Shown here: in pieces, positions 51,602 to 59,916 of the stretch
Numbering within the stretch: the stretch's first letter is position 1
Layout of the letters: every line of letters begins with the position of its first letter
Source: DASSUW01 sp963740605
GTDB lineage: Bacteria > Actinomycetota > Thermoleophilia > Solirubrobacterales > Solirubrobacteraceae
Reading direction: 5' to 3'
NCBI GenBank assembly: GCA_963740605.1
Contig: CAVUFC010000014.1
Location: forward strand, 496,001-560,000
DNA length: 64,000 nucleotides
The notes under the pieces: model-generated
What the model was told of the DNA's origin: nothing
The model's input: the letters and a program-made list of their open reading frames with translations, nothing else
Databases searched by the model: none
Program-made: the position numbers and the translations under genes

Positions 51602-52150
51602 ATGTTCCAAGTGCGTATCCACGGCCGTGGCGGCCAGGGCGTCGTCACGGCAGCCGAGCTGCTCTCCGTCGCGGCGTTCCTCGACGGCGAGCACGCACAG
51701 GCGTTTCCGAGCTTCGGCTCCGAGCGCACCGGCGCGCCGGTCGTGGCGTTCTGCCGCATCGACGATCGCGAGATCCGCGTGCGCGAGCCGATCGTCGCGC
51801 CCGATGCGCTGATCATCCAGGACCCGACGCTGCTGCAGCAGGTGGACGTCTTCGGCGGGCTGCAGCCCGGAGGCCGTGTGCTGCTCAACAGCACACGCTC
51901 CGCCGCCGAGCTCGGGATCGGGCATCTGGACGTCATCTGCGTTCCGGCCGGCGACCTCGCGCGCGAGCATCTCGGCAGGCCGCTGCCGAACGCGGCGCTG
52001 CTCGGGGCATTCGCCGCCGTTACCGGAGTCGTCACGCTCGACTCGGTGGCCGCCGCGATCCGCGAACGCTTCGCGACCGCGCCGGCCGAGGCCAACGTCA
52101 AGGCCGCCGAGGCGGCATTCGCGCTCGTCCGGGAGGCAAGCCATGCCTAG
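51602..52150 (+). CDS. porG: 2-oxoacid (pyruvate):ferredoxin oxidoreductase gamma subunit
   Basis: A 182-residue gamma subunit: MFQVRIHGRGGQGVVTAAEL is the family N-terminus, followed by SFGSERTGAPVVAFCRI. It opens a four-gene operon encoding a pyruvate-type ferredoxin oxidoreductase that makes acetyl-CoA, CO2 and reduced ferredoxin. The ATG has a GGAG site, and the next gene begins inside its last codons. No regulon promoter was recognised in the 80-bp region shared with the divergent glycosyltransferase. Confidence 0.9.
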   Translation: MFQVRIHGRGGQGVVTAAELLSVAAFLDGEHAQAFPSFGSERTGAPVVAFCRIDDREIRVREPIVAPDALIIQDPTLLQQVDVFGGLQPGGRVLLNSTRSAAELGIGHLDVICVPAGDLAREHLGRPLPNAALLGAFAAVTGVVTLDSVAAAIRERFATAPAEANVKAAEAAFALVREASHA

Positions 52151-53396
52151 GCAGCTCGAGGGCTCACGGGCGGTCGCCGAAGCGGTCGCCGCGTGCCGCC
52201 CGGAGGTGATCGCGGCCTATCCGATCTCACCGCAGACGCACATCGTCGAGGGGCTTTCACAGCTTGTGAAGACCGGCGAGCTCGCCCCGTGCGAGTTCAT
52301 CAACGTGGAGTCCGAGTTCGCTGCCATGTCGGTGTCGATCGGCGCCTCTGCCGCCGGCGCGCGTGCGTACACCGCCACCGCCAGCCAGGGGCTGCTGTTC
52401 ATGGTCGAGGCGCTCTACAACGCCTCGGGGCTCGGACTCCCGATCGTCATGACGGTCGCCAACCGCGCGATCGGCGCCCCGATCAACATCTGGAACGACC
52501 ACTCGGACTCGATGTCGCAGCGCGACTCGGGCTGGATCCAGCTGTACGCGGAGACCAACCAGGAGGCGGCAGACCTGCACGTGCAGGCCTTCCGCCTCGC
52601 GGAGGAGCTCTCGCTCCCGGTGATGGTCTGCATGGACGGCTTCATCCTCACGCACGCCGTCGAGGAGGTCGAATTGCCCACGCAGGCGCAGGTCGACGCG
52701 TTCCTGCCGCCGTTCGAGCCGCGCCAGGTGCTCGACCCGGACGAGCCCATGACGATCGGCGCGATGGTCGGCCCGGAGGCGTTCATGGAGGTCAGGTACC
52801 TCATGCACGCCAAGCAGATGCAAGCACTCGACGCCGTGCCGGAGATCGCGGCCGACTTCGAGGCAGCGTTCGGCCGCTCGTCCGGTGGCCTGCTGCGGAC
52901 CTACCGCACCGAGGACGCCGAGACCGTCGTGCTCGCGCTCGGATCCGTGCTGGGGACGATCGAGGACGTCATCGACGAGCGGCGCGAGCAGGGCGAGCGG
53001 ATCGGCGCGGTGGGCCTCAAGTGCTTCCGGCCTTACCCGCTCGCGGAGGTCGCCGCAGCCCTCGGGCACGCGGAGCGGGTCGTCGTGCTCGAGAAGGCGT
53101 TCGCGGTCGGCGTCGGCGGGATCGTCGGGCAGAACGTGCGGCTCGCCCTGTCCGGGCTGCCGACGCGCGTCTACGACGTCGTCGCCGGTCTCGGTGGCCG
53201 CCCGATCACCAAGGCTTCGCTGCAGTCGATGCTCGACGACGCGGCGGCCGACCGGCTCGGCCTGTTCAGCTTCATGGACCTGGACATCGAGCGCGTCGAG
53301 CGCGAGCTCGCCCGCGCCAAGGCGACCGTGCGGCCCGGCCCACATGCCGAGAACATGCTGCGCGAGCTCGGGATCGTCGCCGGAGGGCCCGTGTGA
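52143..53396 (+). CDS. porA: Pyruvate:ferredoxin oxidoreductase alpha subunit
   Basis: A 417-residue subunit: LEGSRAVAEAVAACRPEVIA and AYPISPQTHIVEGL are the PorA N-terminal signatures. Then come VESEFAAMSVSIGASAAGAR, SQGLLFMVEALYNASGLGLP, and GLKCFRPYPLAEV in the C-terminal domain. It begins 8 bp before the porG stop. Subunit order gamma-alpha-beta and the residue patterns fit pyruvate rather than 2-oxoglutarate, but substrate choice is an inference. Confidence 0.92.
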   Translation: MPRQLEGSRAVAEAVAACRPEVIAAYPISPQTHIVEGLSQLVKTGELAPCEFINVESEFAAMSVSIGASAAGARAYTATASQGLLFMVEALYNASGLGLPIVMTVANRAIGAPINIWNDHSDSMSQRDSGWIQLYAETNQEAADLHVQAFRLAEELSLPVMVCMDGFILTHAVEEVELPTQAQVDAFLPPFEPRQVLDPDEPMTIGAMVGPEAFMEVRYLMHAKQMQALDAVPEIAADFEAAFGRSSGGLLRTYRTEDAETVVLALGSVLGTIEDVIDERREQGERIGAVGLKCFRPYPLAEVAAALGHAERVVVLEKAFAVGVGGIVGQNVRLALSGLPTRVYDVVAGLGGRPITKASLQSMLDDAAADRLGLFSFMDLDIERVERELARAKATVRPGPHAENMLRELGIVAGGPV

Positions 53397-54442
53397 TGGC
53401 GCGCCAGCCGATCAAGTTCTTCCAGGTCGGATCGTTCGCGGTCGGCAACCGCCTGCTCGACCCTGACCAGCGCTCGGTGCAGGCCGACGAGCGCCGCTCG
53501 AACACGCTGACGTCGGGCCACCGCGCCTGTCAGGGCTGCGGCGAGGCACTCGGTGCCCGCTACGTCCTCGACGCCGCCATGCGCGCGTCTGGCAACCGTC
53601 TGATCGCCGCGAACGCCACCGGTTGCCTGGAGGTGTTCTCGACGCCGTACCCGGAGAGCTCGTGGCAGCTCCCCTGGCTGCACTCGCTGTTCGGCAACGC
53701 GCCCGCCGTCGCCACCGGCGTCGCCGCCGCCATGAAGGTCAAGGGTCGCACGGACGTGCGCGTGATCGGCCAGGGCGGCGACGGCGGCACGGTCGACATC
53801 GGCTTCGGCTGCCTGTCCGGCATGTTCGAGCGCGGCGACGACGTGCTGTTCGTCTGTTACGACAACGAGGGGTACATGAACACGGGCGTGCAGCGCTCCG
53901 GCGCGACGCCGCCCGCCGCGCGCACCGCCACCACCCAGGCGGTCGGAGACGAGCCCGGCAACGTGTTCGGCCAGGGCAAGAGCGCGCCGCTGATCGCGAT
54001 GGCGCACGAGATCCCCTACGTCGCGACCGCGACGATCGCCGACCTGCGCGACCTCGAAGCCAAGGTCGAGCGCGCGATGGAGCTGCACGGCCCGCGCTAC
54101 CTGCACGTGCTCGTGACATGCCCGCTCGGCTGGGGCTGCGGCTCCGGCGAGTCGGTGAAGATCGCGCGGCTCGCCACCCAGAGCGGCCTGTTCCCTGTCT
54201 TCGAAGCCCGCGACGGCGATGTCGTCGATGTCACGAAGATCCGCCGCCACGTCCCGGTCGAGGACTACCTGCGGCCCCAGAAGCGCTTCGCCCACTTGTT
54301 CTCGCCGGAGCGGCGCGACGACGTGATCGCGCGCGTGCAGGCGCGCGCCGACCGCAACATCGAGAGGTTCGGCCTGCTTCTGGACGGGCTGGAAGCCCGG
54401 CCCCCTCATCAGAACGCGGGTCCGGACGACCCGCGGAGGTAA
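53396..54442 (+). CDS. porB: Pyruvate:ferredoxin oxidoreductase beta subunit
   Basis: A 348-residue thiamine-diphosphate subunit. TSGHRACQGCGEALGARYVL holds the first Cys pair of the 4Fe-4S cluster, ANATGCLEVFSTPYPESSW a further one, and GGDGGTVDIGFGCLSG and YDNEGYMNTGVQRSG the ThDP/Mg site. The ATG shares a base with the porA stop (TGATG). The gene downstream supplies the ferredoxin-like delta function as a fusion. Confidence 0.93.
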   Translation: MARQPIKFFQVGSFAVGNRLLDPDQRSVQADERRSNTLTSGHRACQGCGEALGARYVLDAAMRASGNRLIAANATGCLEVFSTPYPESSWQLPWLHSLFGNAPAVATGVAAAMKVKGRTDVRVIGQGGDGGTVDIGFGCLSGMFERGDDVLFVCYDNEGYMNTGVQRSGATPPAARTATTQAVGDEPGNVFGQGKSAPLIAMAHEIPYVATATIADLRDLEAKVERAMELHGPRYLHVLVTCPLGWGCGSGESVKIARLATQSGLFPVFEARDGDVVDVTKIRRHVPVEDYLRPQKRFAHLFSPERRDDVIARVQARADRNIERFGLLLDGLEARPPHQNAGPDDPRR

Positions 54443-54444
54443 CC

Positions 54445-56076
54445 ATGGACAAGCCCTTCGCCATCACGCTCGACGTCGGCTCGAGCCTCGCCAACAAGAC
54501 CGGCTCCTGGCGGACCGAGGTGCCGCGCTACGTCCACCGGATGCCGCCGTGCAACAACGGCTGCCCGGCCGGCGAGAACTGCCAGCAGTGGCTCTTCCAC
54601 GCCGAGAGCGGCGAGTACGAGGCGGCGTGGCGGCAGATCATGGAGGACAACCCGCTGCCGGCCGTGATGGGCCGCGTCTGTTACCACCCGTGCGAGACCG
54701 CGTGCAACCGCACGTATCTCGACGAGGCGGTCGGGATCAACGCCGTCGAGCGGTTCCTCGGCGACGAGGGGATCAAGCAGGGCTGGACCGTCAGCGTCGA
54801 CGCCGAGCCGACCGGCAAGCGCGTGCTCGTCATCGGCGCCGGGCCGTCCGGCCTCTCCGCCGCCTACCACCTGCGCCGCCGCGGCCACGCGGTGACGATC
54901 CACGACGCCGGCCCGGCCGCCGGCGGCATGATGCGCTTCGGCATCCCGCGCTACCGCCTCCCGCGCGACATCCTCGACGCCGAGATCCAGCGCATCCTCG
55001 ACCTCGGCGTCGAGCTCGAGCTGAACCGCGCCGTCACCAACATCGAGGGCGCCATGCGGGAGGGCGGCTTCGATGCCGCGTTCCTCGCCGTCGGCGCTCA
55101 CATCGGCAAGCGCGCCTACATCCCGGCCGGATCGGCCGCGAAGGTGCTCGACGCCGTCTCCGTGCTCCGGAGCATGGAAGGTGGCGAGAAGCCGCTGCTC
55201 GGGCGGCGGGTCGCCGTCTACGGAGGCGGGAACACCGCCATGGACGTGGCCCGTACGGCCCGGCGGCTGGGCGCCGAGGAGGCCGTCGTCGTCTACCGCC
55301 GCAACCGCGACCGCATGCCGGCCCACGACTTCGAGGTCGAAGAAGCGGTCGAGGAGGGCGTGCTCGTCAAGTGGCTGTCGACGATCAAGCAGGCCGACGA
55401 AGGCAAGCTCGTGCTCGAGAAGATGGCGCTCGACGAGAGCGGGTTCCCGCAGCCGACCGGTGAGCTCGAGGAGCTCGAAGCCGACTCGCTGGTCCTCGCG
55501 CTCGGCCAGGAGACCGACCTGTCGCTGCTCGAGGGCGTCGACGGCATCGAGATCGCCGACGGCGTCGTGCAGGTCGACGAGCGGATGATGACCGGCCATT
55601 CCGGGATCTTCGCCGGCGGCGACATGGTCCCCGCCGAGCGCACGGTCACCGTCGCGATCGGCCACGGCAAGCTCGCCGCACGCTGCGTCGACTCGTGGCT
55701 GCGAGACGAAGCGTGGACGCATCCGCCGCGCCCCGACGTCATCGGCTTCGACGAGCTCAACCCGTGGTACTACGCGGACGCGCCGCGCACGGTACGGCCG
55801 CAGCTCGAGCTCGCTCGCCGCAGCTCGACATTCGACGAAGTCGTCACCGGCCTCGACGAGTCCAACGCCCTCTTCGAGGCACGCCGCTGTTTCTCGTGCG
55901 GCAACTGCTTCGCGTGCGACAACTGCTACGGCGTCTGTCCCGACAACGCCGTGATCAAGCTCGACGAGCCCGGCCCCTACCGGTACGAGATCGACCTCGA
56001 CTTCTGCAAGGGCTGCAGCCTGTGCGCCGAGGAGTGTCCGTGCGGCGCGATCGAGATGGAGCCCGAGCGGGGCTGA
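54445..56076 (+). CDS. GltD-like NAD(P)H oxidoreductase fused to a two-cluster ferredoxin domain
   Basis: A 543-residue fusion. Residues about 35-100 carry the Cys motif of glutamate-synthase small subunits (CNNGCPAGENC and CHPCETACNR). Residues about 125-430 hold FAD and NADP motifs (VLVIGAGPSGLSAAY, VAVYGGGNTAMDVAR, GIFAGGDMVPAERTV). The C-terminus binds two 4Fe-4S clusters (CFSCGNCFACDNCYGVCP; CKGCSLCAEECPCGAI), like the POR delta subunit. It should pass electrons from POR directly to NADP. It starts 2 nt after the porB stop with GGAGG upstream. Confidence 0.88.
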   Translation: MDKPFAITLDVGSSLANKTGSWRTEVPRYVHRMPPCNNGCPAGENCQQWLFHAESGEYEAAWRQIMEDNPLPAVMGRVCYHPCETACNRTYLDEAVGINAVERFLGDEGIKQGWTVSVDAEPTGKRVLVIGAGPSGLSAAYHLRRRGHAVTIHDAGPAAGGMMRFGIPRYRLPRDILDAEIQRILDLGVELELNRAVTNIEGAMREGGFDAAFLAVGAHIGKRAYIPAGSAAKVLDAVSVLRSMEGGEKPLLGRRVAVYGGGNTAMDVARTARRLGAEEAVVVYRRNRDRMPAHDFEVEEAVEEGVLVKWLSTIKQADEGKLVLEKMALDESGFPQPTGELEELEADSLVLALGQETDLSLLEGVDGIEIADGVVQVDERMMTGHSGIFAGGDMVPAERTVTVAIGHGKLAARCVDSWLRDEAWTHPPRPDVIGFDELNPWYYADAPRTVRPQLELARRSSTFDEVVTGLDESNALFEARRCFSCGNCFACDNCYGVCPDNAVIKLDEPGPYRYEIDLDFCKGCSLCAEECPCGAIEMEPERG

Positions 56077-56196
56077 AACTGCCTCACGGAGAAGTACGGA
56101 GCGCGAGCCGCGTTTCCGTGCAGCAATGACCGGATCGATCCCCGATGGCGGCGAGGCGCGATCGGAAGACGATGCCTGGCATGACAACGCCCATGG

Positions 56197-56673
56197 TCAT
56201 CGGATCTCCGCTCCAGCTCGAGCCCGGCTCAGCTGACCGGCGAGCGCCACGACCTCCTCGATCGCCGCCGCGACGCGGCGGGTGATAGGAGCCCCGAGGT
56301 CGAACTGCTCGCCCTCGATGCCCAGCACCGTCACCGTCTCCGGGAGGCGGTCCAGCGCTCGAGCGAGCTCGATCGCCTCGGCCACGCTGACGAGGTGCGA
56401 CGAGGACGAGCTGCGCAGCGTCGCCGGGAGCGGAGTCCGGCCCACCTCGAAGCGGTGGACCGTGCCTGGCGCTGCGCCCGACCGCACGGCGTCGATGACG
56501 ATCGCCGACCGCGCTTCCGCGAGCAGCTCGACGAGCCCGCTGGTGTCTCCCTCGAGCTCGATGCCGCCGAGCCGGCGGGCGGCGAGCAACCCCACGGCGT
56601 CGTCGCCGCGGAGGTGATTCCCGACGCCGACTACGAGCGGTCGACGTCGAGCGTCAGGAAGTGCGTCGCGCAC
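56197..56673 (-). CDS. NiFe hydrogenase maturation endopeptidase
   Basis: About 158 residues from a GTG at 56673 that lies inside the hydrogenase large-subunit gene (43-bp overlap). The first motif, VVGVGNHLRGDDAVGLLAARR, is the metal-sensing N-terminus of HycI/HyaD-type proteases. VIDAVRSGAAPGTVHRFE and VLGIEGEQFDLGAPIT follow. It removes the C-terminal peptide of the large subunit after nickel insertion. The start is uncertain because no ATG precedes the first motif. It is the last gene of the hydrogenase operon. Confidence 0.85.
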   Translation of the reverse strand: MRDALPDARRRPLVVGVGNHLRGDDAVGLLAARRLGGIELEGDTSGLVELLAEARSAIVIDAVRSGAAPGTVHRFEVGRTPLPATLRSSSSSHLVSVAEAIELARALDRLPETVTVLGIEGEQFDLGAPITRRVAAAIEEVVALAGQLSRARAGAEIR

Positions 56674-57920
56674 GAGATGCAGGGGTCGTGGTTGCGGATC
56701 GCCTGCTCGCAGCGATGGCGCAGCGCGTCGTCGTCCAGGTCTGCATTGCGGGCGACCACGGCGCGCAGGTCCTGCTCGATCGCCAACTGGTTCTGCGACG
56801 TCGGGGGCACGATGCGCGCATCGAGGATCGTGCCGTCGTCGTCGATCTCGTAGCGGTGCCAGCACATGCCACGCGGCGCCTCGGATGCGCCGCGGCCGGC
56901 GCCCCGGCGTGGCGTGACCTCGAGGGCCGGCTCGTCGGGCGGCTCATACGCCGCGATCAGCCGCAGGGCCTCCTCGCACGCGTAGAGCATCTCGACGGAG
57001 CGCACGACGATGCTCTGGAACGGATTGCGGCAGACCGGCCCGACGCCGACCTCCAGCGCCGCTTCGCGCGCTGCGGGCGTCAGCGCGTCGAACGCCAGGT
57101 TGAAGCGCGCGAGCGGCCCGGTGAGGTAGCTGCCGCGCTCGCGGATGCGGGCGTGCAGCGCGTTCGAGTGCCTCACGGGATGCTCCTCGAAGACCTCGTC
57201 GAACGCACCGACGTCGATGTCGAGCCCCGCGGTCGAGACGATCCGCCCGCGATCGATCGGATACTCGCCGTCGACGTGCAGCGCGACCAGCTCGTGGTCG
57301 AGCTCGACATCGGGGAACGGCAGGCCGGCGGTGAAGCGCACGGCATCCCGCGCGGCATCGCGGGCGCGCTCGAGCAGCTCGGCCGCGGGACGCAGCTCCG
57401 CCCGCGTGGGCGCGCGGTAGAAGCCGCCGACGCGCACGTTGACGGGGTGCACGGCGCGACCGCCGACGGCCTCCATCAGCGTGTTGCCGGCCTTCTTGAT
57501 CAACAGCCCGCGCTCGACGACCTCGCGGTGGTCGGCCGCCATTGCGATCGCGCTGTCGTAGCCGAGGAAGTCCGGCGCGTGCAGCATGTGCACGTGAAGG
57601 GAGTGGCTCTCCAGCCACTCCCCGCAGTAGATCAGCCGGCGCAGGTCCCGGATCGGGCCGTCGTCGATCGCGATCCCGCACGCATCCTCCATCGCCCGCA
57701 CCGAACTCGTCTGATACGCGATCGGGCAGATCCCGCAGATGCGCGCCGTGATGTCCGGGACCTCCGTGAACGCGCGGCCGCGCAGGAACGCCTCGAAGAA
57801 GCGCGGCGGCTCGTAGATGCGCAACTGCACGTCGGCCACCGCGTCACCGTCGAAGCGGACGTACATCGCGCCCTCGCCCTCGACGCGGGCGAGCGCGTCA
57901 ACCTTGATCGTTCGCGGCAT
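56631..57920 (-). CDS. hydA: NiFe hydrogenase large (alpha) subunit, group 3b-like
   Basis: A 429-residue catalytic subunit. The nickel ligands lie in RICGIC (Cys62, Cys65) and DPCISC (about 414 and 417). After His420 a 9-residue tail (FLTLDVDRS) is the peptide removed by the protease next door. Length and motifs resemble group 3b bidirectional NADP-linked hydrogenases (HydA of archaeal sulfhydrogenase I). It makes or consumes H2 with NADPH. It overlaps the small-subunit gene by 23 bp. Confidence 0.93.
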   Translation of the reverse strand: MPRTIKVDALARVEGEGAMYVRFDGDAVADVQLRIYEPPRFFEAFLRGRAFTEVPDITARICGICPIAYQTSSVRAMEDACGIAIDDGPIRDLRRLIYCGEWLESHSLHVHMLHAPDFLGYDSAIAMAADHREVVERGLLIKKAGNTLMEAVGGRAVHPVNVRVGGFYRAPTRAELRPAAELLERARDAARDAVRFTAGLPFPDVELDHELVALHVDGEYPIDRGRIVSTAGLDIDVGAFDEVFEEHPVRHSNALHARIRERGSYLTGPLARFNLAFDALTPAAREAALEVGVGPVCRNPFQSIVVRSVEMLYACEEALRLIAAYEPPDEPALEVTPRRGAGRGASEAPRGMCWHRYEIDDDGTILDARIVPPTSQNQLAIEQDLRAVVARNADLDDDALRHRCEQAIRNHDPCISCATHFLTLDVDRS

Positions 57921-58677
57921 GGCCCTCGCTCGCAGTTCGGAACGGCTCGGCGGCGGCGTTGAACGTCCGGTACACGCGCACGAGGTCGCGGTCGGACATC
58001 CCGAGCGACGTGAGCTGCGTGCCGAGGGCGTCGGTGTCGGGCGACTCCATCGGCCCGAAGCAGCCGTAGCAGCCGCGGTCGAACGACGGGCACAGCGCTC
58101 CGCAGCCGGCGTGCGTGACCGGGCCGAGGCACGGCGTGCCGTGCGCGACCATCACGCAGACGGTGCCGCGCCGCTTGCACTCGATGCACACGCTGTGCGC
58201 GCGTACGCGCGGGCGGCGCGCGTTGAGCAGCGCGCTCACCACCTCGAGCAGTTGGCCCTTGTCGATCGGGCAGCCGCGCAGCTCGAAGTCGACCGGAACG
58301 TGTGCGCCGATCGGCGTCGACGTCTCCAGCGTCGCGATGTAGTCGGGGCTCGCGTAGACGATCGACGAGAACTCGCGCACGTCGGCGAAGTTCCGCAGCG
58401 CCTGGATGCCGCCCGCCGTCGCGCACGCCCCGATCGTCACCAACGCGCGCGACGCGGCCCGCACCTCGAGGATCCGCTCCGCATCGCCCGGCGTGGTGAT
58501 CGAGCCCTCGACGAGCGACAGGTCATACGGCCCATCGACGGTGGCGCTCGATGCCTCGAGGAAGTACGCGATCTCGACCTCGCCGGCGAGCGTGAGCAGC
58601 TCGTCCTCGAGGTTGAGCACGTTGAGCTGACAGCCGTCACACGACGCGAACTTCCACACGGCGAGCTTCGGCTTCAC
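57898..58677 (-). CDS. hydD: NiFe hydrogenase small (delta) subunit
   Basis: A 259-residue iron-sulfur subunit. The GTG start overlaps the gamma stop (GTGA). KLAVWKFASCDGCQLNVLNL carries the proximal-cluster CxxC, with ATIG-type ACATAGGIQAL and further Cys residues (CIECKRRGTVC, CLGPVTHAGCGALCPSFDRGCYGC) for the other clusters. It transfers electrons between the NiFe site and the gamma/beta subunits. It has no twin-arginine signal, so the enzyme is cytoplasmic. Confidence 0.92.
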   Translation of the reverse strand: MKPKLAVWKFASCDGCQLNVLNLEDELLTLAGEVEIAYFLEASSATVDGPYDLSLVEGSITTPGDAERILEVRAASRALVTIGACATAGGIQALRNFADVREFSSIVYASPDYIATLETSTPIGAHVPVDFELRGCPIDKGQLLEVVSALLNARRPRVRAHSVCIECKRRGTVCVMVAHGTPCLGPVTHAGCGALCPSFDRGCYGCFGPMESPDTDALGTQLTSLGMSDRDLVRVYRTFNAAAEPFRTASEGHAANDQG

Positions 58678-59471
58678 AGCTCTGCCACCCCCAGCCAGCG
58701 CTCGACGTCGGAGTAGCGATACACCGGCCCGTCGCGGCAGATCAGCGTGGGTCCGAGCTGGCAGTGGCCGCACTGCCCGATCCCGCACTGCATGTTGCGC
58801 TCGAGCGAGACGTATGTGCGCTCGGGGCTCACGCCGCGCGCGGCGAGTGCGGGCACGGCGAACCGCATCATGATCTCCGGCCCGCACAGCATGGCCACCG
58901 CGTTCTCGGCATCGAAGGTGGCCCGGTCGATCAGCTTCGTGACGACCCCGACCCGGCCGGTCCAGTCGGCGTCGGCCGTGTCGACGATCACCTCGGCCCC
59001 CCACTCGGCGAGCTGCTCGGGGTACAGCAGCTGGTCGGGCGACCGGGCGCCGTAGAGCACGAGAACGCGGCCGTACCGCTCGGCGTTGGCGACCACGTGC
59101 AGGATCGCCGGCCGCAGCGGGGCGAGCCCGATCCCGCCCGCGACGATCACGACGTCGGCGCCTTCGATGGCGTCCGTCGGCCACGGGATGCCGAACGGCC
59201 CGCGGACGCTCAGCACGCGCCCGGGCTCGGCGGCGCAGATCGCGCTCGTGGCGAGCCCCACGGCCCGCACCGTGTGCACGAGCCGGTCGCCGGTCGTGTC
59301 GCCGCTGATCGAGATCGGGACCTCGCCGGCGCCGCCGGCGGACAACATCGTGAACTGCCCCGGCGCGAACGCGACCCGCGGCTCGAGCTCGAGCGTCCAG
59401 GTGTCCGCCGTGTCCTGCCGGCGCTCGACGACCCGGAACGGCGCAGGGACGAAGTCAGCCGGCGCGGCCAT
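58674..59471 (-). CDS. hydG: Hydrogenase gamma subunit (FAD/NAD(P)-binding, 2Fe-2S)
   Basis: A 265-residue flavoprotein of the ferredoxin-NADP reductase/dihydroorotate dehydrogenase electron-transfer type. FAPGQFTMLSAGGAGEVPIS is the FAD site, VIVAGGIGLAPLRPAI the NAD(P) loop, and SLERNMQCGIGQCGHCQLG the 2Fe-2S Cys motif near the C-terminus. It links the hydrogenase to NADP(H). Its ATG at 59471 overlaps the end of the cyclic-nucleotide-binding gene by 17 bp. Confidence 0.92.
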   Translation of the reverse strand: MAAPADFVPAPFRVVERRQDTADTWTLELEPRVAFAPGQFTMLSAGGAGEVPISISGDTTGDRLVHTVRAVGLATSAICAAEPGRVLSVRGPFGIPWPTDAIEGADVVIVAGGIGLAPLRPAILHVVANAERYGRVLVLYGARSPDQLLYPEQLAEWGAEVIVDTADADWTGRVGVVTKLIDRATFDAENAVAMLCGPEIMMRFAVPALAARGVSPERTYVSLERNMQCGIGQCGHCQLGPTLICRDGPVYRYSDVERWLGVAEL

Positions 59472-59916
59472 AGACGTCCAGGAGCTGGAGGCGCGTCGCC
59501 TGCAGGCGGCTGAGCGCGATGCCGGCAAACCGGCGCATGAGCTGGTAGCCGAGCTCGTGGTCGGCCTCGCATTTGCCGCGCAGGCATACCGCGTCGAACG
59601 CGATCGCGCTCGTGTCGGCGACCGCGCGGGCGTCGAACATCCACTGGTAGGGCTCGAACAGCCACGAGAAACCGGCGATCTCGCCGTCCTGCAGCGTCTG
59701 CATCGTCAGCGGCCGGTGACCCGCGGCGTACAGCTCGAGCGCGACCGAGCCGTGCCGGACGAGGTAGAACCGCTCGGCCGCGTCGCCGGTGCGGAACAGG
59801 CGCTCGCCCGCCCGGAAGTGCGCCGTGGATCCGCAACCGGCGATCAGCTCCAGGTGCCGCGTGTCGAGACCGGCGAAGTCATGCGACTCCGCGGTGAGCT
59901 CAGCGATCGTCTGCAC
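59455..59916 (-). CDS. Cyclic-nucleotide-binding-domain protein inside the hydrogenase operon
   Basis: A 153-residue protein with a single Crp/cNMP-type beta-roll: FRAGERLFRTGDAAERFYLV and RHGSVALELYAAGHRPLTMQ, then one C-terminal helix. There is no helix-turn-helix, so it is not a transcription factor. It lies between the beta and gamma subunit genes, overlapping both by 17 bp, which argues for a stoichiometric or regulatory partner of the hydrogenase that could tune activity to a nucleotide signal. That role is inferred. Confidence 0.82.
   Translation of the reverse strand: MQTIAELTAESHDFAGLDTRHLELIAGCGSTAHFRAGERLFRTGDAAERFYLVRHGSVALELYAAGHRPLTMQTLQDGEIAGFSWLFEPYQWMFDARAVADTSAIAFDAVCLRGKCEADHELGYQLMRRFAGIALSRLQATRLQLLDVYGRAG

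Noticed and set aside
51602..51800. Regulon promoter for the POR operon.
   Set aside because: The 80-bp region shared with the TreT-like gene shows no -10 and box combination at the expected spacing in the POR direction.
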